From Scalesia atractyloides (Eukaryota > Streptophyta > Magnoliopsida > Asterales > Asteraceae): 64,000 nt of DNA. Location of the stretch: the NCBI GenBank assembly GCA_947069175.1, contig CAMTDV010000013.1, positions 24,679,857 to 24,743,856 on the forward strand. The letters run 5' to 3'. The position numbers were made by a program, and so were the translations under genes. The notes under the pieces were generated by a model, which did not search any database, was not told the origin of the DNA, and worked only from the letters and a program-made list of their open reading frames with translations. Positions 34,700 to 46,348 of this stretch are shown here, piece by piece (position 1 is the stretch's first letter; each line of letters begins with the position of its first letter).

Positions 34700-35347
34700 T
34701 ATTGCTAACATGGACCAGACTGGACAAAATTTTGAGGTTAATTTGGACAAATGTTTCAAAGGATATATTGGGAGGGGTGATGCTTTGAGGTTCTGAATTG
34801 ATTGGTGGGTGGGAACCGAGTCCTTTAGAAATACTTTCCTGAGGTTGTTTGTTTTGAAGAAAGGCAAGAATGTAGTGATAAATCAGTGTGTTGATGTTCA
34901 AGGGTAGTCCACAACTTAAAAGTGGAGATGGAGAAAGGACTGGTTATGGCCAGGTTACTCTCACTCAAAGACCAGACAAATGGCGATGGAACAAAAAGCC
35001 TGATGGAGACTTTTTAGTTAAGTCGATGAAAAATGTGTTGACTAATAACGCGGATGACGGGGGAACAAATGGATGGGAATGGAACTCTTGGGTTCCAAAA
35101 AATGGTGAACATTTTTAAGTGGAAGGCAAATATGGATCGCATCCCTACTATTTCAGCCTAAGTCCGGAGGAATATTTTGTCGGGTACGACTCAGTGTAGG
35201 TTGTGTAGGAGGGAGATGAAAACAACGATAATTTGCTCACGGCTTTCTTCTTTGCATGTCGAGTTTGGCAAGCAATTAGTGCCTGGTGTCGCATCCCACC
35301 AATTTACGCCTATACGGTTGGTGCTTGATTAAAGTTCATAAACACAC
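34700..35347 (+). mobile_element. LINE (L1-type) 3' ORF fragment, left half of a split element
   Basis: In plus-strand frames one reads the post-RT region of plant LINEs: GYIGRGDALRF, DWWVGTESFRNTFLRLF, then the zf-RVT part RPDKWRWNKKPDGDFLVKSM, WEWNSWVP and VWQAISAWCRIPPIYA. The 5' end is truncated (no RT). The element is interrupted after CACAC (35343-35347) by the family B gypsy block and resumes at 53575. Confidence 0.75.
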
Positions 35348-37196
35348 TCAGGATGTCTTATTTAGCTGGATCAAACAAATCACAAGGGCTATATAAAATA
35401 CATCTCTAATGGATGTCTTATTCATCACCGCAATGGTGATATTTAGCCGAGATCAAACAGATCACAAGGGCTATATAAGGTTAGGACATAGTCCATTACC
35501 TTGAGGGCTAGTGTGATTCCTCAAGTCACACTACAAAGAGTATGAACATTACTTGAATGTTAACATAAGAGGACCTTAATGATTGATTAATGGTCCCGAT
35601 CACCTTCGACCTTAACTCTGGATAGAAGGATAACTTCCCTTAATCATCCTGATAGAAGACCCCTTCGTACTTAACTATCATTTCTTGGCCAATATGTGGT
35701 CTACGCCACTTGGCATAATCAATCCATTAAGATCTTTTGGAATTATAGCAGAGCATTAATTTCGAATAAAATCGAGACGCTCGTTTTCAAGAGGATGATT
35801 TACATATATATATAATTCCAAAAGTACTTCATTAAATTCCAAATTATAAATTACAATACTAGTAAAAATAAAATAAACTTGTCCATGCAAGGACTTAAAG
35901 GAATAAAAATGTCCACGCAGGGACTAAAAGAAATAACAATGTCCTCGCAGGGACTACATATATTTGGAAGAGACTTCACTCGTCCTTCTTTCCTTGACCA
36001 ATTTGGAGAGTTTCTTGAAAAATTTATTTGTCTTCTTCTCCGTTTTCTCCGCCTGCTGCTGCATTTCTTTCATTCTTTCCAAGGCCTCATTAATGGCCTC
36101 AAGTGGTGACGGAGGTTGTGGCATAACTGGATACTGATACTCATTAGTTGGATATCCAGTCGGTGGATAAGTAGGTGGGAAAGAGACGGGTAAAGTGCAT
36201 TGTGCATAACCGCTTGCATATATGGGTCTTGCGACCATGCTTGATAGTCTACCGGTGTAGACGAGTTATAAGGATCATATCCAGACGTGTCCGGATATGT
36301 AGGGATTGAGTTAGTATAACCCGATGGTGGTGGTTGAACTATGGGTGTTGGTGTTGGTTCAACACAGGTGAGGTGTTAGAGGGCCCACCCATTTGTGGGT
36401 CCTCTTGAATCGTGAGGTAGGAGTTTGGCAAAGGTGGCAGCGATCCCGACCTTTGTCCTGCACGTATCGACATACGTGCTCCACGCTTCCTCCTTGGTGG
36501 TTCAGGTGGTGGTTGAGGTTGGTCCACCGGTTCCATGTGGACATCTCTTGAACATGAGGTGGTTGAGAATGCTGGGAAGGTGTGTGGTTAAAGGTGAATT
36601 GGTTCCAGTATTGGTCCCACTCATTAGGACCTTGGTAGGGCGATCCGGCATATGAGTTTGAATCGCTCAAAATTTCAATGGATGCACATTTGATCCCGAC
36701 GGCGGCATCTCCGGGGTCCTCGTCCATAGGATGTGGCTGGTCCAACTGATTTTGATCAGCTGGAGGCGTGTTTAAGTAATGGTTAGGGTCAAATTCTTCA
36801 TGGTAGGAGTGATGAGAATGGGAATGGTGAGAATGGTAAGAATGGTGTGAGTGGTAAGAATTTTGGGAAGGTGAGGCGAGTGTCTATTAGAGACAGAACG
36901 TCTCACTGGTTGCCAAGGAGACGAATCTCCTGATTCTTGGTATGCATCTGTATTATGAGGTTGAGGAGGAATATGCCCCGATGGTCCTCCCCTCATTGGA
37001 CCTTTTCCTCTTCCACTTTGTCCTCGTACACGTGGCAGCATTTTTCCTGTTTAAAAATCAATTCAAAAACATACTAATAACTTTATAATGAAATGAGCTA
37101 ATCCTAGGTCAATGCCTAGACTCGGAAGTCTAAGGAATGTGCTCGTGTAAGTTTGAGACTAAACACAAAAGGCTAGTGTTTAATTCTCTCAAACGT
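35348..37196 (-). pseudogene. Second, truncated family B internal region (upstream ORF and spacer)
   Basis: Co-linear with 45760-47584 at high identity. The upstream ORF is split over 37041-36772, 36745-36359, 36536-36339 and 36238-35954 by small indels. Its ends match the other copy (GQSGRGKGPMRGGPSG at the start; LEAINEALERMKEMQQQAEK then KTNKFFKKLSKLVK at the end). The spacer repeats near 35350-35500 are cut at the LINE junction. Confidence 0.75.
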
Positions 37197-37211
37197 TGGC
37201 TCTGATACCAA
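37197..37211 (-). other. Primer-binding site, second family B internal region
   Basis: TTGGTATCAGAGCCA on the minus strand, two bases past the LTR2 end. Its presence next to LTR2 shows that LTR2 also acts as the 5' LTR of the partial copy. Confidence 0.88.
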
Positions 37212-37213
37212 GC

Positions 37214-40200
37214 TGTCACACCCCAGGATTTCAAACCGAAATCCATACACCGGTGGGCCGGGTGGGGAGTATCATGACGTCAGTTGATAACATCATTGTC
37301 AATTAAACATGGCACAAGGGGAAGTCTTGGAGTAAAATTACTATTACAAACCAAATGTTCGAAATAAAATAATATACAGGCTCGTAATAGAAGATCCACA
37401 GGAGGATCATTAAAATGTACAAGAAAGAATATAAAACAGACTTTAGGCAATCTAAGGATTTGCAAGGTCCTCTTATTCACTACCGAGAAGCTTCCGGCCT
37501 ATTTGTCTTGTACCTATAGTTTAGCCTTTGGACGATACGTCAGCTTACGCTGGTAAATACACCCAACTGACTCATTTTAAAACTTTAAAATGTTTTTAAG
37601 TGCAAGAACACAAAATCTTTTATTAACTTGGGAAAGTTGACCTTGCAACCTTGTATCAGATTCACATGTTTGTCAATACATACAGGGCCCGGGACAGAAA
37701 CCGAGACAGATTAAATACACACCACTCAGGACTCACGAAGGAGTCATCCCAACGTCTTGGGCATATTGCATATGAGCATCAAAGGGTGTATGCCTACACC
37801 CCGTGCTAAGGTCGTGGCCAATAACTAATGTATTGAGCCGAGGATATACAGGACACGGTAATTTAACCCCGATATTTAAGTTATCAAACAAAACTGACTA
37901 AAATGAAATATGCAGGTTTACTAGCCACAAGCGCATTCGATTGACCCCATTTTGGACCAAACGGTAATAATTTACCGTATCCCAAGCCCGTATAGGGAAA
38001 ATAAGTCGAGAGTATTTACCTGAGCTAGTCTTCTTCTTTTAATATTAAATAAATCAGTCATATACAAAAGTACCAAGTGCAGATAGCATTTACCGGCAAG
38101 GCTCTAGTCTAGATTATGGCATAAGGTAGCCAATTAAATACTAACGGCCATATAAACCGAATAGTGTACATGATCATTACGTATAACGCTTGATTAAATG
38201 ATGATCGGATAGAATGTAGTTTAATCCCAAAAAGTACTTGACTTGTTTAATATGGGTGAACTGTACACATTCTGGATTTTGAAACTTAAATGACAAGGTT
38301 AAACCCGTTTCGGTTAATTTCCGTAAATTAGTTACATATACGTAACTGTGCGCATATTAGCGATATCGGGTAACCGGATAAGTTATGGACAAGTTCTATA
38401 TGCCATTATATTTTAAATAAATTAAGATATTAGTAGGATATCAACTTGTATGCCCGTTAAAGTTTTAAAACGAACTATGCCTCATAAGGGGTTTTGGTAA
38501 TTTCATATCATATAAAAGGAACTTGAATATAATTTAATGTTATGATTATAAGTATTCTGGAAAAATACTTTATTTATGATATAATATCAGTAGGATATCA
38601 ATTATATGTGTATTTTACCTTTTATGACCAAGCTATGCACCGAAGGGGCATTTTGGTCATTTTACACATAGTTTATAAATTATTTGGGATTCTGAGTTTA
38701 TAACATGTACCTACTATGAATATGTTTAAAATAAGTTCTAAAATCAGTAGGTAACGAGTCTTGGTCCATTAATATGGTTTAAAACCATATTATGCGCCGA
38801 AACGGCGCTTATGTCGTAATATGACGTCTTTAAGTGATGTTTATGAGAACTGATGTTAAAGTCGGATTAAAAATGTTTAAAATATGTTATTTAGTATAAC
38901 ATATCAGTAGGTAATTGATTTACCTTGAAAAGATTTGATTAAAACTATTTTATAAGCCACATGGGCTAAAATCGTCAATTATTGACATAGTTTAAGGACT
39001 TGCTTGGAAACTCAGTTTATAACTTGGTTTAACATCCCAAATAATCCTAATTATAATATTACATCAGTAGAACCTCATTTTCAAGTTCATTACCATTTAA
39101 AACCATGTTTTATGCAAAAAGGACATTTTGGTCAAAGATGACATAATTATGGAACTTGCGTATAAACTTGGATTCTGATTATGATCATGTAATATAACCT
39201 CAGAGGGTTATACTACATAATATTATGATCATAATGCACTTTAGATCAGTATCTAACTAATCTAAATTGGGTCAGAATCGAAAGTCAAAGCAGAAGGTCA
39301 AACTTCGCGACTTTCGGTTGCGAACCTACCCTATAACTGAAATTGACGAGCCGGACATGTTCTTACATGTTCTAATAATAATTACCAACTTGTTTAAGTG
39401 TCAAAACATGTTTCATAACATATATAAGATCATTTTATGATTTTTTCTGAAAAATGGCTTGTTTGACTTTTTAATATCAGAACTTTGACCCGTCAATTGA
39501 TCTAGCAAATGTGATCTTCAGGAGGTGCCCTTTATAGGGATTAACGCCTACATTAATACGATCACTTAGCCATGTTCATTTCGAACAATGGCTGGACCAT
39601 AATGGTCTTAACCGAAAGTCAAAGCGTTTTACGAAAAATGCTTGACTTTTGGCTATAAAAGCCTATAAACAAAAATGAAAGAGCAAGGAACACTTACAAG
39701 AGGTTCCTACATTGCAAGAGAACTTAGTTGGGTGCTCCTTTCAGCTAGGAACTTCCAGAGGAGGGAGAAGAGTTATGATTTAGAAAGGTGCAAGTTCAAA
39801 TGGTGAACTTGATCACCTATTTATAGTTGGAGAACTCAAAGGAGGTGAAGCCAGGTGTTTAGGGGTGTAAGAAGAAGCTTACAAGTGTCCTAAAACGTTG
39901 CATAGTAGTTTAGAGAAGCCATGGTTTCGAATTAATGGTTTTGGAGTTTTGCTTGGTCTCCAAACAAAACTTTCTGCAGCAGACCTGTTCTCACGCCCCG
40001 TGAGATACCAAGGCCTGGTCTCTCGCGACCCGCGACCGCCCCACGGCCAATTTCAAAACTTGACACTTTAGCCCCTTAACTTATAAAAGCTTATAAAAAC
40101 CCTTCTAGACACCTTTTTGGCACTTTTAGCCCTCCGTAGCCAATACTTGGCATACCCGGGATTATGCTCGGACATTGTCGAGCTCTCGGTTCGTTAAAAG

Positions 40201-40561
40201 GTCACTGAGAGGTATAAATTAATATGTTGACACTTTTAATCCCTCCATCATCCAACTTATACATATTTACAAAATTGAACCCTCTCGTCCAACAAATGGC
40301 ACGTATGAGAGTTAGGACTTCACAAAGGATCACTTAGAGGATTATTGTAAGCATGTTGATTCTGATGTCACTCAGAGGCTGGGCATGTTGACATATCAGT
40401 CACTCAGAGGTTGTTATTTATGCATGTTGACATCGGACCGTCACTCAGAGGCTCAATTTGAGCATGTTGACGCCTTTAGTCCTTATTGGTCTTTAACAGA
40501 CTATATTTAAAATACAACACGTGTCACTATACTATTGGACATGATTTTACAGGGTGTTACA
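37214..40561 (-). repeat. Family B LTR2
   Basis: 3348 bp, TGTAACACCCTGTAA... to ...GGGGTGTGACA on the minus strand. It contains at least five degenerate repeats of about 158 bp (markers at 38431, 38588, 38745, 38905, 39065) and a tandem CACTCAGAGG/CATGTTGAC array close to its start (40320-40480). It is flanked by the polypurine tract on one side and a primer site on the other. Confidence 0.88.
39818..39825 (-). promoter_or_regulatory. Likely LTR TATA box, family B LTR2
   Basis: TATAAATA on the minus strand, conserved at 52889-52896 in LTR1. The 158 bp repeats lie downstream of it, so they would be transcribed. Confidence 0.55.
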
Positions 40562-40578
40562 TTCTCACCCTTTAAAAG
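40562..40578 (-). other. Polypurine tract, family B
   Basis: CTTTTAAAGGGTGAGAA directly before the TG of LTR2 on the minus strand: the plus-strand DNA priming site. Confidence 0.75.
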
Positions 40579-40597
40579 AAATCTCGACCTCGAGATT

Positions 40598-41690
40598 TTA
40601 TTCAAAAAGATGGGGGTACTTTTGTCGCATAGTGGACTCAACCTCCCATGTATACTCAGGACCTCTAAAAGCGTCCCACTTAACCTTTACTATAGGTATC
40701 ATTTTTCTTTGGAGCTTCTTAACCTGTCGATCCTCGATCGAAATTGGTTTCTCAACAAACCTCAGGTTTTCATCAATTTGCACATCTTCGTGTGACATTT
40801 CTAGCAACTCATCAGCTAGACATTTCTTAAGGTTAGGTATGTGGAATACATTATGGATTTCACTAAGCCCCTCCTCTGGCAACCTGAGCTTATAAGCTAC
40901 AGTGCCGACACATTCGATTATCTCGAAGGGTCCTATATATCTTGGGCTTAACTTGCCCTTCTTTCCAAAATGCATGACACCTTTCCAAGGTGATACCTTT
41001 AGTATGACCTTGTCCCCTATTTGGAACTTGAGAGGTTTACGCCTCTTGTCAGCATAGCTCTTCTGCCTATCTCTGGCAGCTTTGAGACGATCACGGATCT
41101 GCACAATCTTTTCCATGGTTTCCAGGACAATCTCTGGCCTAGATAGTTGGGCTTCCCCAACTTCTGCCCAGCACACGGGCGTTCTGCATTTTCTCCCATA
41201 CAAGACTTCAAAAGGAGCAACCTTGATTCTAGTATGATAGCTGTTATTGTAGGAGAACTCTATTAGGGGTAAGTGGTCATCCCAACTTCCACCTAAATCA
41301 ATCACACATGCCCTAAGCCTATCTTCCAGTGTCTGGATAGTACGCTCACTTTGACCATCAGTCTGTGGATGGTAAGCCGTACTGAAATTTAATCATGTGC
41401 CTAACGATTGCTGGAAACTTTTCCAAAAGTGAGATGTGTATCTAGTATCTCTGTCAGATATAATATATACTGGCACACCGTGTAGGGACACAATCTTGTC
41501 CACATATAAGTTAGCCAATTTATCTGAATTATACGTTTCCTTTATTGGCAAGAAATGAGCTGACTTAGTCAGTCTATCAATGATGACCCAAATCGTGTCA
41601 TTACCACGTTTGGTCTAAGGTAACTTGGTAATCAAATCCATAGTTACCATTTCCCATTTCCATGTGGGAATCTCAAGCTGTTATAGAAGT
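40598..41690 (-). CDS. Family B integrase core and chromodomain-type tail
   Basis: The C-terminal open segment 41305-40598 (235 aa) starts at IDLGGSWDDHLPLIEFSYNN, carries PFEVLYGRKCRTP, GDKVILKVSPWKGV and VFHIPNLKKCLADE, and ends VKVKWDAFRGPEYTWEVEST, then MRQKYPHLFE, the usual C-terminal chromodomain-like tail of plant chromovirus integrases. The DDE core in 41690-41306 is readable (STAYHPQTDGQSERTIQTLE) but crosses frame changes near 41385 and 41617. Confidence 0.82.
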
Positions 41691-42391
41691 CCTGACGGTT
41701 TTTTATGTTTAGCCTTAACTTGTGAACACGTCAGACACTTAGCTACATAAGTGGCTATGGATTTCTTCAAACCCATCCACCAATAATTCTTCTTTAGATC
41801 TTGATACATTTTGTCACCACCTGGGTAAACTGAGTATCTTGTGTTGTGTGCTTCTTGGAGGATTAGATCTCTAAGTCCTCCAAAGATCGGAACCCAAATT
41901 CTATCATTAACTCTTAGGATTCCATCTTTTCCAGGCGCTAACTGATCTACAGTTCCGCCTAATCCCTCATTAAGAATATTAGCCTCTAATAAGGCTTGCT
42001 TTTGCGCATCTAATAGCTTTTCATTCAAGCTATTTTTGAGCTCAATGCTCTTCGCATTAATCCTAATGGGCTTAATTCTTTCTTTACGACTTAAGGCGTC
42101 AGCAACAACATTTGCCTTGCCGGGATAGTAGCGAATCTCGCAATCATAATCATTAAGTGTTTCCATCCATCGGCGTTGTCGCATGTTCAATTCTTTCTGA
42201 TTGAACAAATGTTGGAGACTTTCATGGTCTGTGTATATAATACACTTTGTGCCATATAAGTAATGTCTCCACAGTTTTAGTGCAAATACAACGGCACCCA
42301 GTTCCAAATCATGGGTGGTGTAATTCTTTTCATGCACCTTTAATTGTCGTGATGCATAGGCAATTACCTTACCATTTTGCATTAAACACAT
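41681..42391 (-). CDS. Family B RNase H and integrase zinc finger
   Basis: 236 aa. RNase H: KVIAYASRQLKVHEKNYTTH, TDHESLQHLF and VVADALSRKE. Integrase HHCC finger: HNTRYSVYPGGDKMYQDLKK, then YVAKCLTCSQVKAKH. It overlaps the RT segment by 10 bases in another frame, so a 1-base indel probably separates them. Confidence 0.85.
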   Translation of the reverse strand: MCLMQNGKVIAYASRQLKVHEKNYTTHDLELGAVVFALKLWRHYLYGTKCIIYTDHESLQHLFNQKELNMRQRRWMETLNDYDCEIRYYPGKANVVADALSRKERIKPIRINAKSIELKNSLNEKLLDAQKQALLEANILNEGLGGTVDQLAPGKDGILRVNDRIWVPIFGGLRDLILQEAHNTRYSVYPGGDKMYQDLKKNYWWMGLKKSIATYVAKCLTCSQVKAKHKKPSGLL

Positions 42392-43200
42392 CCCATACCG
42401 GTGTGTGATGCATCACAATAGACAACAAAATTCTCAATACCCTCAGGTAGAGATAACACCGGAGCGTTGCTCAACTTGTGTTTAAGAACCTCAAAAGGTT
42501 CTTGTTGCTTTGGACCCCAATTATACTTAACATTCTTACGGGTCAAGGTAGTTAGAGGAGTGGCTATTCTTGAGAAATTCTCAATGAACCTCCTATAGTA
42601 ACCAGCCAATCCTAGGAAGCTACGAATCTCCGATGGGGTCTTGGGTACTTCCCAATTCATGATGGCTTCAATTTTGGCGGGATCCACTTTGATACCCTGC
42701 TCACTTACCATGTGTCCAGGAAATTGGACCTCTCTAAGCCAAAACTCACACTTTGAGAATTTGGCATAAAGCTTCTCTCGCCTTAACAGTTTTAAAATGC
42801 ACCGAAGATGTTTCTCGTGATCAGCTTGATTACGAGAATAGATAAGTATGTCGTCTATGAAGACAATGACAAACTTATTCAAATACGGTTTGCAGACTCT
42901 ATTCATGAGATCCATGAACGCTGTTGGTGCATTTGTGAGCCCAAAAGGCATCACTAAAAACTCAAAATGACCATAGCGGGTCCTGAAGGCAGTTTTAGGA
43001 ACATCTTCACTTCTAACCTTTAGCTGGTGATATCCAGATCTCAGATCTATCTTAGAAAAGTAACTTGCCCCTTAAAGTTGGTCGAATAAATCATCGATCC
43101 TGGGCAGAGGATATCTGTTCTTGATTGTTAGCTTGTTCAGCTCCCGGTAGTCGATGCACATTCACATTGAACCGTCTTTCTTCTTTACAAACAGAATAGG
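42382..43200 (-). CDS. Family B reverse transcriptase
   Basis: The main open part 42954-42382 (190 aa) has MPFGLTNAPTAFMDLMNRVC, the catalytic VFIDDILIYSRN and FLGLAGYYRRFIENF. The N-terminal RT (NRYPLPRIDDLFDQL-like, SKIDLRSGYHQLK) lies in 43200-42955 with a stop near 43074 and a frame change. It is therefore slightly damaged in this copy. Confidence 0.85.
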
Positions 43201-43900
43201 AGCTCCCAAGGCGAGGAACTAGCTTGAATGAGTCCTTTCTCCATGAGTTCATCCAATTGAACTCATTCATTTCGGTTGGAGCTAGTCTATATGGAGCTCT
43301 AGCCACTAGTGCTGATCCTGGTAGGATGTCAATTCTGAACTCCACTTGTCTGTCCGGAGGTGGGCCTGGTAATTTTTCAGGGAAATATCGGGATACTCCG
43401 AGATAACTGGTTGATCTTCAAGGTTCGGCTTTGGTTCATTTATGGTGACTTGAGCCATATAGATGACACAACCTTTTCTCAAACACTTGGATGCCTTAAA
43501 TAATGACACCTTGTCTGGCAGTCCATAGTGTGAGTCTCTGGGGATGGTGATCGTTTCACCAGATGGAGTTTTAATTTCGATGAGCTTTTTATCGCAGGCA
43601 ATACGGGCTTGGTTATGAGATAACCAATCCATGCCCAAGACAACATCGAACCCCGCCAATTTCATTGGCAAAAGAGAGATAAGGATGGAATGATTCTTAA
43701 TGGATATAGAGCATCCATCAAGAATGGAAGAAGCAGTTTCTAAGGCTCCATCGGCAAGTTCTATCTCATAAGTTTTATCTAGAATTCTTATGGGTAAATT
43801 TAACAATTTACTAAACTTATGATCAACAAATGATTTATCCGCACCCGAATCGAAAAGAACTCTAGCATAGATATTGTTAATGAGGAATGTACCGTTATGA
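43091..43900 (-). CDS. Family B aspartic protease and PR-RT linker
   Basis: Active site ARVLFDSGADKSFVDHKF at about 43875-43822, just upstream of the open segment 43806-43306 (FDVVLGMDWLSHNQARIACD, CLRKGCVIYMAQVT). The linker follows (EFRIDILPGSALVARAPYRL in 43345-43091). The consensus DSGA motif is intact. Confidence 0.8.
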
Positions 43901-45110
43901 CATTGTCGTCATTAACAGCCTCTTTTGCAGTTATTTGCAAAGCGCGTGCATTCCCTTTCTTGGCCTCTCCAGGCTTTGCGTTATTACTCTTAAGAAGCCT
44001 ATGGCAGTTAGTCTTTATATGCTCTTTTTCATTGCAGATGTAGCAAATGGCATCCTTTAGATCTTTACAATCTAGGGTCTTATGCCCTCTCCTTTTACAA
44101 ATACCACAAGGCCTAGCTTGTGAATCAGGACTACACTGTCCCTAGTGTTTGCGGTTGCAAGTTTTGCAAAATGGCATTACAGCCGACTTGCCTTGGTTCC
44201 CTTTGAACCCAAATCTCCCTTTATTTTTCTTATTAAACTTATGGGAGTTGTCATCTCCCTCTTTCTTTTCCAGTCAGTTTCAGACTTAACTGACTTTTGC
44301 CTCACTAAATCAAGGGTGAGAGAGAGACAGTTTGACAGCAGACCTATAGGTATTAGGCTGAGCAGCCTTTACCATGCCCTTTATCTCGGGCGCTAACCCA
44401 TTAATAAAACGCGCAATGCGTTTAGGCTCCGGGGTGATTAGATAGGAAACTAACCTAGATAGGAATTGAAATCGGAAACATATTTCCAACAATATAGGTT
44501 CTTCATAGAAAGAGACAAGAAGTCGGTCTCTAATTTCTCCACTTCATGAGGTGGGCAGTAAGTTTCCTTAATAAGGTCCACAAACTTGGACCATCCCAGA
44601 TTATACAGGTATACTTTACCTGCAGACTGAATCATGGCTTTCCACCATATTAGGGCATCGCCCTTAAAGGACTGTGATACATACTTGACCACATCCTTAT
44701 CAGCACAGTTGCTGATATCCACAATGGTTTCCATTTCGTCTAGCCACTTTAGGGCTTCCACCGCTCCTTTTCCCCGTTAAAGTCTCGGGGTTTATAGGAG
44801 ACAAAGTACTTGTAGGTACATCCATCTTTAACAGAACGAGACCTTTCTGCAAAATCTATTATCCTTGGTTCACTCTTTGCATTTGATGAGTGAATGGAGC
44901 TCTCCTTATGAGCAGAAGATGGTGGAATAGATAAGGGTCTAGAGCGAGTAGCACTCGATTCTCTAAGTCTTTCGATGGCCTTTCCCATGGCCTTTTCTAC
45001 AGCCGCATCATGCGAGCTTGAAAGTCATTATTATTTATGGCTATATTTTCAGCGTCCTTAGAGTCGACGTTCCGATGGCCACTTTGTGCCTCATTAGAAT
45101 TAGCCATTCT
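43870..45110 (-). CDS. Family B Gag (capsid and zinc knuckle), several frame changes
   Basis: Segments: 44988-44749 (YKYFVSYKPRDFNGEKE), 44761-44450 (VKYVSQSFKGDALIWWKAMI, YCPPHEVEKLETDFLSL), 44492-44310 (KRIARFINGLAPEIKGMVKA) and a CCHC knuckle CYICNEKEHIKTNC near 44040-43990. It may start near 45100 in the leader-proximal frame. Gag would form the particle. Confidence 0.75.
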
Positions 45111-46340
45111 TCAAACATTTGGTTCTATATACCAAATAAAATTTCTCTTAGCCATGGTATAGTAACCATATCGGCTTTTAAACATTGGATATTAGAAAAT
45201 CCATTGCCTATACTAGTGTGAATAACCTCACAACTCTTAGGCTTAATATAACTATACTTGGCCTAGGTCTTAATAGGACCATCATAGGCAAATTACAATC
45301 TGGACATAGTCCATTTATTACTAGACAGGGATCACAATGTCACAACTGTCATTGTCATATTTGACAATTTTATAGCACATAGGCTCGTCACAAAGGACAT
45401 CAAATTGGCACATAGGCCTGTCACTAATGGACATAAATTACGGCACATGTGCCCGCCACTAATGGACATATAATAGGGCACATAGGCACTACATCACTAA
45501 TGGATGTTTAGTCACCGCACTGGTGATATTAGCCGGGATCAGAATAGATCACATAGGCTATATAAAATTAATCATAGCCCAAAGGGCAATACATCACTAT
45601 TGGATGTTTAGTCACCGCACTGGTGATATTAGCCGGGATCAAACAGATTACAGGGGCTATATAGAATACATCTCTAATGTCTTATTCATCACCGCACTGG
45701 TGATATTTAGCCGGGATCAAACAGATCACAAGGGCTATATAAAATATATCTCTAATGGATGTCTTATTCATCATCGCATGGTGATATTTAGCCGGATCAA
45801 ACAGATCACAAGGGCTATATAAGGTTAGGACATAGTCCCTTACCTTGAAGGCTAGTGTGATTCCTTAAGTCACACTACCAAGAGTATGAACATTACTTGA
45901 ATGTTAACATAAGAGGACCTTAATGAATGATAATGGTCCCTGTCACCTTCAACCTTAACGACCTTGGAGGTTTGGACCTAGTTCCTTACCTCTGGATAGA
46001 AGGATAACTTCTCTTAACCATCCTGATAGAAGACCCCTTCGTACTTAACTATCATTCTTGGCCATATGTGGTCTACGCCACTTGGCATAATCAATCCATT
46101 AAGATCTTTTGGAATTATAGCAGAGCATAAATTTCGAATAAAATCGAGACGCTCGTTTTTAAGAGGATGATTTACATATATATATATAATTCCAAAAGTA
46201 TTTCATTAACTTCCAAATTAGAAATTACAATACTAGAAAAATGAAATAAACTTGTCCATGCAAGGACTTAAAGGAATAAAAATGTCCACGCAGGGACTAA
46301 AAGAAATAACAATGTCCTCGCAGGGACTACATATATTTAG
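45110..46340 (-). repeat. Family B spacer with hairpin-bearing tandem repeats
   Basis: About 1.2 kb between the upstream ORF and gag, without ORFs of note. Between 45420 and 45830 four units recur, marked by CACCGCACTGGTGAT at 45513, 45613 and 45690 and by CATCGCATGGTGAT at 45772 (spacing 100, 77, 82). Each marker is an inverted repeat (ATCACC...GGTGAT) followed by AGCCGGGATCAAACAGATCA and GGCTATAT. Confidence 0.75.
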
Positions 46341-46348
46341 AAGAGACT

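Noticed and set aside
45420..45830. CRISPR-like array
   Set aside because: Repeats differ in length and spacing, are not separated by unique spacers, and lie within a plant retrotransposon.
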